From positions 62,001 to 126,000 of the forward strand of contig JACSRU010000115.1 in assembly GCA_014879575.1 (NCBI GenBank): a stretch of 64,000 nt of DNA, read 5' to 3'. The DNA is from Chthoniobacterales bacterium (GTDB taxonomy: Bacteria; Verrucomicrobiota; Verrucomicrobiia; Chthoniobacterales; Terrimicrobiaceae). Under the pieces are notes generated by a model. That model saw only the letters and a list, made by a program, of their open reading frames with translations, was not told where the DNA came from and searched no databases. Shown here in pieces: positions 56,580 to 64,000 of this stretch. The position numbers and the translations under genes are program-made. Positions within the stretch are counted from its first letter, which is position 1. Each line of letters starts with the position of its first letter.

Positions 56580-57752
56580 CTAAGCCATCCTGCCCGCCGC
56601 AAAGTGCCGCCGCCGGGCGTCGTCCACCAGGGCCGCATTGCCGCTGGACTCCCACCAATCCGCAATGTTCCGTGCGGAGGTGCCCCATGCGCCCTCTTCG
56701 CGCAGCACATCCAGGAGGCTGCAATACAAATCGTAATACCCGGGCTTGACCAGATTCTCCGGATGCCAGAGCAGGCTCACTACGCCGCGCACGGCCGCAA
56801 CGCGTGCGATCACCCCCCGGCAAAACGCGAGCGCCGACTCCGGCGAAAGGTCCATGTTGTCTCCCCGCAACAGTGCCCCATCGTGCAGGATGAGGGGAAT
56901 CTCGAGGACGTTGAGCCACGCCTGCCCGCCGACCGACCAGAGGCGGTGGGGATACGAAGTGCCCGTGCGGAAAAACACCGAGCGATTGGACCCCAGCGTG
57001 CAATCCACTCGCAACCCGGACGCCGCAAGGAGGTCCGGCGTCACCGCCGCGCCGAATTGCAGATTGTGCTGACGCCCGGACGTCACCGGTGCGCCGACCG
57101 CCTGCTCGACATCGAGCCGCTGCGCTTCGAGCAGGCCGGTCGTGTGAGCCGACTCGATGCTCCCATGCAGACCCACCTCCCAGCCCCGCGCGGCCACCTG
57201 CGCAAAGACCGCGCGGATGGGCTGCAAGCCGCCCTCGAAGGGCATCAGATCGTCCCAATGATACATCAAATCCCGCGGATGCCGTGCGGACACTGCCGTC
57301 GGAAAGACAAAGAATGTCGAGGTGAACCCCCGCTCCTTTTCTGCCTCCAACCAGGGCGAAAGCAGGTCGCGCCGACCTCGGCGATGCCGCAGCCCGATCA
57401 CCGCCGACAGGGCGCGCAGCTTGTCCCGCACCGTCGTGGCCGCATCGGCATTTGTCCGGATCAGCCGGGCAAGTTGCTCGCGGCAGTGCTCCCGCGTCCC
57501 ATCCACATCATGACTCAGGAACGCCGCAAACCGCCTCCCCTCCGGCCAGCGAATCCGCTCCGCCACCGAGGGATCCCGGCGAAGCATCTCTTCGTCAAGG
57601 ACCGGCCGACAAACCGATGCCTCCCGATAACGGGCCGTGTGGTGGATCTCAAAATTATGGATGCCATCCCGGTCCCCCCCAAGCTCCTCCTCAAGCGTCA
57701 GCCAGTCTGCCTGGGATGTGTTCAGGAACTCTCTTTCCGGGGGCCTTGTCAT
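56580..57752 (-). CDS. Polysaccharide deacetylase family protein (HDVD-type)
   Basis: FAAFLSHDVDGTRE, TSTFFVFP, GWEVGLHGSIESAHTTGLLEAQ; 3 nt upstream of asnB. Confidence 0.8.
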   Translation of the reverse strand: MTRPPEREFLNTSQADWLTLEEELGGDRDGIHNFEIHHTARYREASVCRPVLDEEMLRRDPSVAERIRWPEGRRFAAFLSHDVDGTREHCREQLARLIRTNADAATTVRDKLRALSAVIGLRHRRGRRDLLSPWLEAEKERGFTSTFFVFPTAVSARHPRDLMYHWDDLMPFEGGLQPIRAVFAQVAARGWEVGLHGSIESAHTTGLLEAQRLDVEQAVGAPVTSGRQHNLQFGAAVTPDLLAASGLRVDCTLGSNRSVFFRTGTSYPHRLWSVGGQAWLNVLEIPLILHDGALLRGDNMDLSPESALAFCRGVIARVAAVRGVVSLLWHPENLVKPGYYDLYCSLLDVLREEGAWGTSARNIADWWESSGNAALVDDARRRHFAAGRMA

Positions 57753-57910
57753 GGGTTTACACCGCTTCCATACCTGACCCCCCGCCTAACCGCAAGTGTT
57801 GGAAGGGGAATTAACCGGCTGCACGATCTGCTTCTGCAGGGGCATGAATTGTGAAATCTGCATGAAATCGGAAAGGATTCGCGACCGTGCGGGACATTGC
57901 GAATCCGGTT

Positions 57911-57947
57911 TTGACGACTGCCAAATGGCATTGCAATATGTGCATTA
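57911..57947 (+). promoter_or_regulatory. Putative promoter/operator of the Xre-ParS/RES operon
   Basis: TTGACG - 17 nt - CAATAT with palindrome TGCCA-AA-TGGCA in the spacer (57919-57930); ATG at 57947. Confidence 0.55.
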
Positions 57948-58354
57948 TGGCAACCACACTTCTGAGCCCCGAAAGGGTTTTTGACGACGCGCTGATGGAT
58001 CGGGAAATCCGCCATGGACTTCCTGTGGAGCTTTTTTTTCGTGTGCGCGACGCTCTTGCCATCCAGCCCGAAATGCTCTCGCAGGTCATCAATGTGCCGA
58101 TCCGGACACTCATGCGGCGGAAACAACTTGGCGAGCGGCTGAAGTCTGATGAGTCGGAGAGGTTGTTGAGACTGGCGAGGCTCCATCTCCGGGCGGCGGA
58201 AGTATTCCATGGCAAGGAGAAGGCTCGCCGCTGGCTTTTCTCGCCGAACCGCGCCCTCGGCGGAAAGACCCCCTTCGAGTTTTCCTCGACGGAACCGGGT
58301 GCCCGTGAGGCAGAGCGGCTTTTGGGCCGGATCGCGCACGGTGTGTTTTCGTGA
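57947..58354 (+). CDS. Type II antitoxin, Xre/MbcA/ParS toxin-binding (DUF2384) family
   Basis: SDESERLLRLARLHLRAAEVFHGKEKARRWLFSPNRALGGKTPFEF; precedes a RES toxin with ATGA-type overlap. Confidence 0.93.
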   Translation: MATTLLSPERVFDDALMDREIRHGLPVELFFRVRDALAIQPEMLSQVINVPIRTLMRRKQLGERLKSDESERLLRLARLHLRAAEVFHGKEKARRWLFSPNRALGGKTPFEFSSTEPGAREAERLLGRIAHGVFS

Positions 58355-58827
58355 TCACAGTCTGGCGAATTTGCACGAAACAGCACGTTCGGAACGCGTT
58401 TTCCGGCGAGGGGGCTGCATCGAATGGCGGCCGCTGGAATTCCCCCGGCACGCCCGTCGTTTACACCGCAGGAACGCAATCCTTGGCTGCGCTGGAGATT
58501 CTCGTTCACACCGCCGACCCAAACGACCTCATTGATCTCGGGTATGTTGCCATCCCTGTCGAACTCGATGAAGAAATGGGAGCTGATGTTCCCAAGCTCC
58601 CCCGAAATTGGAAGACCTATCCCGCACCGCTCGCCACGATGAGGCTTGGTGATGCATGGATTCATGCCAAAACTTCGGTGGCCCTTCGCGTGCCCAGCGT
58701 GGTGATTCCCTCGGAATCAAACTATTTGCTCAACCCAACGCATCCCGATTTTGGCAAACTGCGAATCGGAAGACCGCATGCTTTCTTGTTCGATTCGCGG
58801 TCGGCTGATCAACCCCAGCCAAAATAA
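58351..58827 (+). CDS. RES-domain toxin
   Basis: VWRICTKQHVRNAFSGEGAASNGGRWNSPGTPVVYTAGTQSLAALEILVHT...VPSVVIPSESNYLLNPTHPDF; RES family. Confidence 0.93.
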   Translation: MITVWRICTKQHVRNAFSGEGAASNGGRWNSPGTPVVYTAGTQSLAALEILVHTADPNDLIDLGYVAIPVELDEEMGADVPKLPRNWKTYPAPLATMRLGDAWIHAKTSVALRVPSVVIPSESNYLLNPTHPDFGKLRIGRPHAFLFDSRSADQPQPK

Positions 58828-58867
58828 AACGAAATTGTCTGGGCCGGATTCGCGCGAGCAGGATTCT

Positions 58868-59182
58868 TCACCCAACCAGACGCGCCGCTTCCTGCACATT
58901 GGGATTCACATAATGGGGTGCGTGTTTTTCTTTCAGCAGGTTCCGAACCGTTTTTTCAGAGAGACCCATCCGCTCGGCTTCCTCCGCGACGGTGTGATAG
59001 TCCCTGAAAGGCGGCGGGCACTTCAACGAGGCCGCTATTTCAGCGACCCCGTCTGCGCTCAGGGCAATCTCCAGGGCCTCAGATGTCAGAGAGAGCGCGA
59101 AAGCCCCATCACGCGGGATTCGAAGAACGGCACCGCAAAGCTCCGCGCTGGCAGAGTTCGATGGGCGTCGGTCGGAGTTCAT
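58868..59182 (-). CDS. Small HTH-containing protein of unknown function
   Basis: HTVAEEAERMGLSEKTVRNLLKEKHAPHYV resembles a helix-turn-helix. Confidence 0.5.
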   Translation of the reverse strand: MNSDRRPSNSASAELCGAVLRIPRDGAFALSLTSEALEIALSADGVAEIAASLKCPPPFRDYHTVAEEAERMGLSEKTVRNLLKEKHAPHYVNPNVQEAARLVG

Positions 59183-59375
59183 GATCGCCTTTTCCGGGAT
59201 CAGCCGAGAAAGTGAAGGGGGGAACCGAAGATTTTTGTTCCAAAGTGCAGATTTTACCTAAAAGAACCTAAAGAAATTTTTCCTCCAAACGAATTCAGAA
59301 GAAATCAAAAAAGATTCTCTCCAAGCGCAAGTGTCTGTTTTGGAGGCATTTGAAGGATTTTGGTGCCATTTGAAA

Positions 59376-59406
59376 TGGCGACCCTAACGGGATTCGAACT
59401 CGTGTT
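59376..59406 (-). other. 3' fragment of a tRNA gene (tRNA-Glu-like), probable attachment site
   Basis: Minus strand reads AACACGAGTTCGAATCCCGTTAGGGTCGCCA: T-arm, acceptor 3' strand, discriminator and CCA; no 5' half of a tRNA nearby. Confidence 0.75.
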
Positions 59407-59479
59407 AATCACGATAGTAGATGTGATTTTTCTTGCGTTTGGGACAAATTTGGGACAATTTCCCTTAAAACAAGAAAAC

Positions 59480-60832
59480 ATGAAGGCAAAAGGCGCAGTT
59501 GAAGTAGTAGGAACGAAGGGTGTTTCCATTTACGAGGACGCAGTGGAGGCCAAGGGAAAGCAATACAGTTCATTCAGGGTAATTTATTACAAGGGAGGAA
59601 AGCGGTGCAGGGAACGGGCCAAGACTCTTGAGGAGGCGAAGCGGAGAGCCAAGGAGGTGGCTGATGAATTGTCGGGTTCCCTGCCAGAGGACCGCTCCCC
59701 ATTCACCCGCAGAGAAAGGGAGGTTGTGGAGGCTGCCATTGACACCTTGGCTCCACTGAACATCAGAATTTCGGATGCGGCAAGGACGCTGGCGGAGGTA
59801 AAGGAAATTCTGGGGGAAAAAGGCACTCCACAGGAGGCGGCACGGGCATTCGTGAAACAGAACCAGAGGGATGAGATCGAGGAAAAAACTTTGGGGGAGG
59901 TTTACGAGGAATTTATGGCGACTCTGGCGAGCAAGGGCGGTGCAACGGTTCGGGAATACAAACGCAGTTTCCGGTATTGGCAGGACTGTAGCCAACGCTT
60001 GGGGGCTCTGGCAGAGCATTTCAAGGACACGCTCATCAGCGACATTAAAGCGCGGGAATTGGATGCCTTTTTGGACAAGATGCCAGTCCGCCATGTTTCG
60101 GCAACCGGCGTCCGATATACCGGCAAATTCACATCACCACAGGGCCGCACCAGGAATAATTACAGGGGGGCATTTTGCACCCTTTTCAGTTTTGCGAGAA
60201 AGAAGGAATATCTGCCGAGGGACATCAAAACCGAGGCGCAATACATGCAGGTTGCCGGCGAGACGAAAACGAAAAAAGAATTGTCAGTGGGGTTGAGGAA
60301 GAAAATTTACACGCCGTCCGATATGCAGGAGATCCTAGACGGGTTGCCTGATCGCTGGATACCGTTCGTGGCGCTGGGGGCACTGGCCGGAATACGCACA
60401 GCCGAAATCCACCGTCTGCAATGGGAGGATATTAATTTCGACAGGAAGTTTATCGAAGTGGAGAAGGATCAGGCGAAGATGGGGAGCAGGCGGGTTATTT
60501 CGATGTCTGATCAGTTGATTGCTTGGCTGAAACCGCTTGCCCAGAAATCGGGATGGGTTATTCCCCACTACGCCCACGACAGCACACTGAATATCGAATT
60601 CAAGAAAGCGAGAAAGTTGATACCCGTCCCGATGATCCAGAACGGTCACCGGCATTCGTATGCCACATACCGGATTTGGGAAATTGGGGATGAATCCAAG
60701 GTTGCTTGGGAAATGAACACTTCCGTTCGGAAGCTCCATGCGAACTACTTTTCTCCCGCAGACGAACTGGCGTTGAAAGAGTGGAAGTTGGTATTACCGA
60801 AGAAAAACCGGTGGAAGGTGAAGAAGGGTTAA
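59480..60832 (+). CDS. Tyrosine recombinase/integrase
   Basis: ALAGIRTAEIHRLQWEDINF, GHRHSYATYRIWE, ANYFSPADELALKEWKLV catalytic-domain features; adjacent to tRNA fragment. Confidence 0.9.
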   Translation: MKAKGAVEVVGTKGVSIYEDAVEAKGKQYSSFRVIYYKGGKRCRERAKTLEEAKRRAKEVADELSGSLPEDRSPFTRREREVVEAAIDTLAPLNIRISDAARTLAEVKEILGEKGTPQEAARAFVKQNQRDEIEEKTLGEVYEEFMATLASKGGATVREYKRSFRYWQDCSQRLGALAEHFKDTLISDIKARELDAFLDKMPVRHVSATGVRYTGKFTSPQGRTRNNYRGAFCTLFSFARKKEYLPRDIKTEAQYMQVAGETKTKKELSVGLRKKIYTPSDMQEILDGLPDRWIPFVALGALAGIRTAEIHRLQWEDINFDRKFIEVEKDQAKMGSRRVISMSDQLIAWLKPLAQKSGWVIPHYAHDSTLNIEFKKARKLIPVPMIQNGHRHSYATYRIWEIGDESKVAWEMNTSVRKLHANYFSPADELALKEWKLVLPKKNRWKVKKG

Positions 60833-61497
60833 CTCAATATCCGGCTTCTTGCCTCTCGTGTCACTCGTGGGCTATCCGGCGTATCCATAAATTTTGTCAA
60901 GGCTTCCACCGAATAGCTGCGATGTTTCCCCAGCATCCTTGGTTGTGGAATGAGTCCCCTTTCGGAATAGTCGTATAGAGTTCTCACCGAGATCCCGAGC
61001 AATTTTGCGGCTTTGGCAGCCTTTATCCACTTGGGCTGAATTGCCCCAATTTCTGGCTCCCCTGCCTTCAATGGTGTTTCAGTTGGCAGTCTGGCCGGTT
61101 GCTCCGCCCTGATAAGCCGATCCAGGGCAGCATTGACGGCATCCCGAGGAAACAGGCGTTCTGGGGTGTCTGCAATGGGTTTGAGCCATCCAGCAGCAAT
61201 AACGCGCTCCAGAAGTAGCGGTGAACGGAAAACATATTCAATGGCTTCCTCTTCCGTCAGGAGAGGCAGAAGGTGCGCCGGATCTACCAGCATTTGTTGC
61301 GTCACAGTGCCCGCGTGGGGCTTGGAAGCGGTGAAGTAGTCGTATCCGCCAGTCCAATCTTTCTCCTCAGCCAGCCAGCCCAAGATGCGCCGCGCCCTCG
61401 CTTCTGGAGATGGGAACATCCCCTGCTCTTCTTTCAGATTCTCGAAGTTGGCGATGTATTCCGCCACCTCGTCTCCCGGCTCCTCATGCTCCATCAT
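60829..61497 (-). CDS. Excisionase/MerR-like HTH protein
   Basis: C-terminal IKAAKAAKLLGISVRTLYDYSERGLIPQPRMLGKHRSYSVEALTKFMD; overlaps integrase 3' end convergently. Confidence 0.7.
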   Translation of the reverse strand: MMEHEEPGDEVAEYIANFENLKEEQGMFPSPEARARRILGWLAEEKDWTGGYDYFTASKPHAGTVTQQMLVDPAHLLPLLTEEEAIEYVFRSPLLLERVIAAGWLKPIADTPERLFPRDAVNAALDRLIRAEQPARLPTETPLKAGEPEIGAIQPKWIKAAKAAKLLGISVRTLYDYSERGLIPQPRMLGKHRSYSVEALTKFMDTPDSPRVTREARSRILS

Positions 61498-61535
61498 TGC
61501 CAGAGGCTGCCATTTCTGATTTTCCTCTGCAAGGA

Positions 61536-62051
61536 ATGAACACGCGCGAAACCTTGGAAGCGATGGAGAAGCTGGAAAACGGCGAGAGCGGGAGATATTG
61601 GCTGGAATACACCCTTGGGGAGGAAGAGCATTGGCGGTTCTCAGACTATGCACACCCATTTTTCCCCATTTTTGAGGCGTGCTGCCTGAATTTACCGGAA
61701 GCCCCGGAGAATATCAGCAAGATTGCCGTTGGCGAGCGTGGGAGGGGAAATGGGGGCGCGAATAAAGGGGGCGATACCATTTCGCCAAGCCCTCACGACT
61801 CTTCCGGGCAGATTGCCATAGGCGAAACGGATAAAGGCAAAAACCTTGCGACTCTTGCGGTAATACTTGTTACTGATTCCACTGCGGAACTAAAGATTTT
61901 GGATGAAGCGAGGTTCGACGAGTTTATCATACAGGCGGAAAGAGACGAAGAAGAGCTTAATGCCTTACAGGCAATGAAGGAGAAAGCGTTAACACTCGAA
62001 CCGGATACGCCGGGAATAGATCCCAAGAGTTGGCCGTGGGGGGATGAGTAG
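61536..62051 (+). CDS. Hypothetical protein (172 aa)
   Basis: Intact ORF MNTRETLEAMEKLENGESGRYWLEYTLGEEEHWRF...; divergent from the HTH gene. Confidence 0.5.
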   Translation: MNTRETLEAMEKLENGESGRYWLEYTLGEEEHWRFSDYAHPFFPIFEACCLNLPEAPENISKIAVGERGRGNGGANKGGDTISPSPHDSSGQIAIGETDKGKNLATLAVILVTDSTAELKILDEARFDEFIIQAERDEEELNALQAMKEKALTLEPDTPGIDPKSWPWGDE

Positions 62052-62072
62052 CACGATTAACGATATACCGAT

Positions 62073-62456
62073 TTACCTCGCGAGATGGGGGTTGACTGAT
62101 TCGGCTCGCCTGAGCATTGGCATGGCCAGTTTTTTGTATCGGGCGAAGAAGTTCTGCTTCATGCCTGCCAAGGTTGCCAGCAGTTCCCCGTAATCTGGGT
62201 TTGTGAGGAATGCCCGGATTTCCCACAATGGTTTCCCAGATAGGGTGGTAGATCCGTATTTGTGGTTTTTGGGGATGGGTTGCGAGTAGTGTTCCAAGTC
62301 TGCTATCGCGGAATTGAACATACTGGCGACAACTTGTTGTTCTGGGATAAAGTCATCCAACCAGGTTGCATTTCCAGTATCTTCTACAGTTGAGTCATCT
62401 TGATATTCCGGTTCAATATCGAACCATTGCCCATAATGTGATACGCCCGTTTTCAT
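62073..62456 (-). CDS. Hypothetical protein (127 aa)
   Basis: Intact ORF MKTGVSHYGQWFDIEPEYQDD...; no recognised domain. Confidence 0.45.
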   Translation of the reverse strand: MKTGVSHYGQWFDIEPEYQDDSTVEDTGNATWLDDFIPEQQVVASMFNSAIADLEHYSQPIPKNHKYGSTTLSGKPLWEIRAFLTNPDYGELLATLAGMKQNFFARYKKLAMPMLRRAESVNPHLAR

Positions 62457-62510
62457 CTACTATGATTATAGCAGATGGGATGGGCAATTAACGGTTTGGG
62501 ATGGAGTTTT

Positions 62511-62756
62511 TTACTCGTCCAAATCGGCCCATTTCTTGCCGAGGGTATCCAGGACTTTCTGGATCTCAATATCCGTCAGGCTGCGTTTTCCGAGTTCCAC
62601 ACGGTTCAGCACCATGATGTCCACATCCCAGCCATTGAGCTGGAGGCGGCGGGCAAGTTCGGCTTGGGTGAAGCCAATCTGTTCCCGCAACGAGCGCAGG
62701 CGGGGGCCTTTCAAATTGAGCGCCTCCCCCTGAATACGTGAACTTCGCTGTGCCAC
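62511..62756 (-). CDS. XRE-family transcriptional regulator
   Basis: GPRLRSLREQIGFTQAELARRLQLNGWDVDIMVLNRVELGKRSLTDIEIQKVLDTLG; GTG start. Confidence 0.85.
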   Translation of the reverse strand: MAQRSSRIQGEALNLKGPRLRSLREQIGFTQAELARRLQLNGWDVDIMVLNRVELGKRSLTDIEIQKVLDTLGKKWADLDE

Positions 62757-62758
62757 AT

Positions 62759-62807
62759 ATAGACGGTAGCATCTACTTCTTGGTTTGACATAGACGGCAG
62801 CCTCTAT
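62759..62807. promoter_or_regulatory. Paired operator-like repeats ATAGACGGTAGCATCTAC / ATAGACGGCAGCCTCTAT
   Basis: Two 18-bp near-identical imperfect palindromes at 62759 and 62790, 31 bp apart, in the divergent xre/membrane-protein intergenic region. Confidence 0.65.
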
Positions 62808-62820
62808 ACTCTCGCGCCTG

Positions 62821-63474
62821 ATGAAAAGTCACTTTTTTTCGGAGAAGCTGGTATGGGGGTTTGGAGGGTTGCTGGTTCCGGGGTTGGTTGGCTGGGGAAT
62901 GGCGCTTTTCATGGTTGTCAACGACATGAACCCCACGGGCACGAAGGTTGGGCTGGCTTGCAGTTTTCCGCCTGCCCTCCAGATCGGGTTGGCCATTGAC
63001 GGGAATTGGGCACCCATCCTTGTTTCTGTCATCGGCAGTCTGGCGGTTGCTGGGGCGCTGGTTGCCTTTTTGAGGCCCGAGGCCTGTTCTCAGTTGGCAG
63101 CCAGTGGCAGGGACTACGCGACCAATATCCTGAGCAAGGAAGACAAGCAGGAAGAGAAGCCGGAAACCTCCCCTGCGGGTAGAACGGCATCTGAGGGCAG
63201 CCGGAAGGGAAAGATTCTCAGAATCATTGGGCTGTTCGGCGGGGGCATACTCACGATTGGAGGGATTGCGGTTGCGCTTTTCGCTTGGGCACACCGCCCG
63301 GTTGAAGATTCGTTGGCTGGAGCAGCCGAGCTTCTGGCCCGTGGAGGCATGGATGCGTGGGCAATCCACGATGGGCCATTTGTCATCATCATGGGGGTGG
63401 CGGTTGGCGCGATTGTTCTGGGGTTGATCGGGTTCACCAGTGCGCTCATCTCGATTGTCTGGAAGCGAATCTGA
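62821..63474 (+). CDS. Predicted integral membrane protein, unknown function
   Basis: About four hydrophobic segments (LVPGLVGWGMALFMVV, APILVSVIGSLAVAGALVAFL, IIGLFGGGILTIGGIAVALFAW, FVIIMGVAVGAIVLGLIGFTSALISIV). Confidence 0.6.
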   Translation: MKSHFFSEKLVWGFGGLLVPGLVGWGMALFMVVNDMNPTGTKVGLACSFPPALQIGLAIDGNWAPILVSVIGSLAVAGALVAFLRPEACSQLAASGRDYATNILSKEDKQEEKPETSPAGRTASEGSRKGKILRIIGLFGGGILTIGGIAVALFAWAHRPVEDSLAGAAELLARGGMDAWAIHDGPFVIIMGVAVGAIVLGLIGFTSALISIVWKRI

Positions 63475-63482
63475 TTTACGCA

Positions 63483-64000
63483 ATGAAAAAAGTCCTGTTT
63501 CTCCTCTCAGTCCTCGTCGTCAGTCTGGTTGCCGGTTGTGGTGGCCCGAACTACGCCAATGGGTTCAAAGAATGGCTGGGAAACAGCGTTGCCAAAAACG
63601 GCCCTTTGAAACTTGCATGGGTAAAAATCGAAAAGCTTTCAAGTGGGAAGACAGAAGCCGTTTTCAAATTCACAAGCGAGGTTCAGATTACCGAGAATCA
63701 ATACGGTTCTGTTGGTTCCGATGATATTGCTCCCGCTCTGGCGGCATTAAAAAAGATGAGGGAAGCGAATGTTCCCGTTCCTCAGCAGAACGAAGTTACC
63801 GCCCTATACAACGAGATGATGACGATGAGATTGCCGGTTTACAAAATTGTGACACCGGAAGGGAAAAGGGTTTCGATGAGCGGGAAGGCGCAGGCCACAT
63901 TGCTGAACAACGGAGCGTGGGAATATGAACTTTTGGATGTGGTTGGAGGGAATTACCCTGTTGGCAAAGAGCCAACGGGAAAATGGGCGCGGGAGGAGAG
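63483..64000 (+). CDS. Predicted lipoprotein, 3'-truncated by window edge
   Basis: Manual translation MKKVLFLLSVLVVSLVAGCGGPNYANGFKEWLGNSVAKNGPLKLAWVKIEK...; LVAG|C lipobox; no stop before 64000. Confidence 0.75.
   Translation, partial: MKKVLFLLSVLVVSLVAGCGGPNYANGFKEWLGNSVAKNGPLKLAWVKIEKLSSGKTEAVFKFTSEVQITENQYGSVGSDDIAPALAALKKMREANVPVPQQNEVTALYNEMMTMRLPVYKIVTPEGKRVSMSGKAQATLLNNGAWEYELLDVVGGNYPVGKEPTGKWAREE

Noticed and set aside
54780-57854. 1024-aa ORF opposite asnB and the deacetylase gene
   Set aside because: Spans two real genes on the other strand; no protein-family features.
1-64000. CRISPR array, rRNA operon or intact tRNA genes
   Set aside because: No regularly spaced direct repeats and no recognisable rRNA or complete tRNA sequence; only the tRNA 3' fragment at 59376-59406.

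Overview
This 64 kb window is a high-GC bacterial chromosome segment. Gene content suggests a Verrucomicrobia/PVC-like organism, but that is an inference. Positions 1 to about 59.2 kb are mostly housekeeping genes: a type-4 uracil-DNA glycosylase (5'-truncated), an F-ATP synthase cluster atpBEFHAG without atpD/atpC, a hybrid histidine kinase, guaA-coaD, aat, nifJ with a DHOD-like partner, serA, an M50 protease, a LacI-regulated glycosidase-like gene, nuoIJKLMN without nuoA-H, a CE7 esterase, metH, rplS-rnhB-yraN, a heme cluster (hemE-hemN-hemY-hemH), an MGD-like glycosyltransferase next to a GH1 enzyme, dnaX-ybaB, and glycan/exopolysaccharide genes. Two toxin-antitoxin modules (Phd/ParE and Xre-ParS/RES) lie at 53.7-54.3 kb and 57.9-58.8 kb. 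From about 59.37 kb to the window end there is an integrated element. It starts at a 3' tRNA fragment (tRNA-Glu-like), followed by a tyrosine recombinase, an excisionase-type HTH, an XRE regulator with paired operator-like sites, and unknown cargo (a membrane protein and a lipoprotein). The most unusual non-coding structure is a 272-bp element at 54335-54606. It has perfect 31-bp terminal inverted repeats enclosing two long hairpins. A second structured tandem repeat sits between serA and nifJ, and an exact 18-bp LacI-type operator lies upstream of the glycosidase-like gene. All product calls come from reading motifs by eye; no searches were run.
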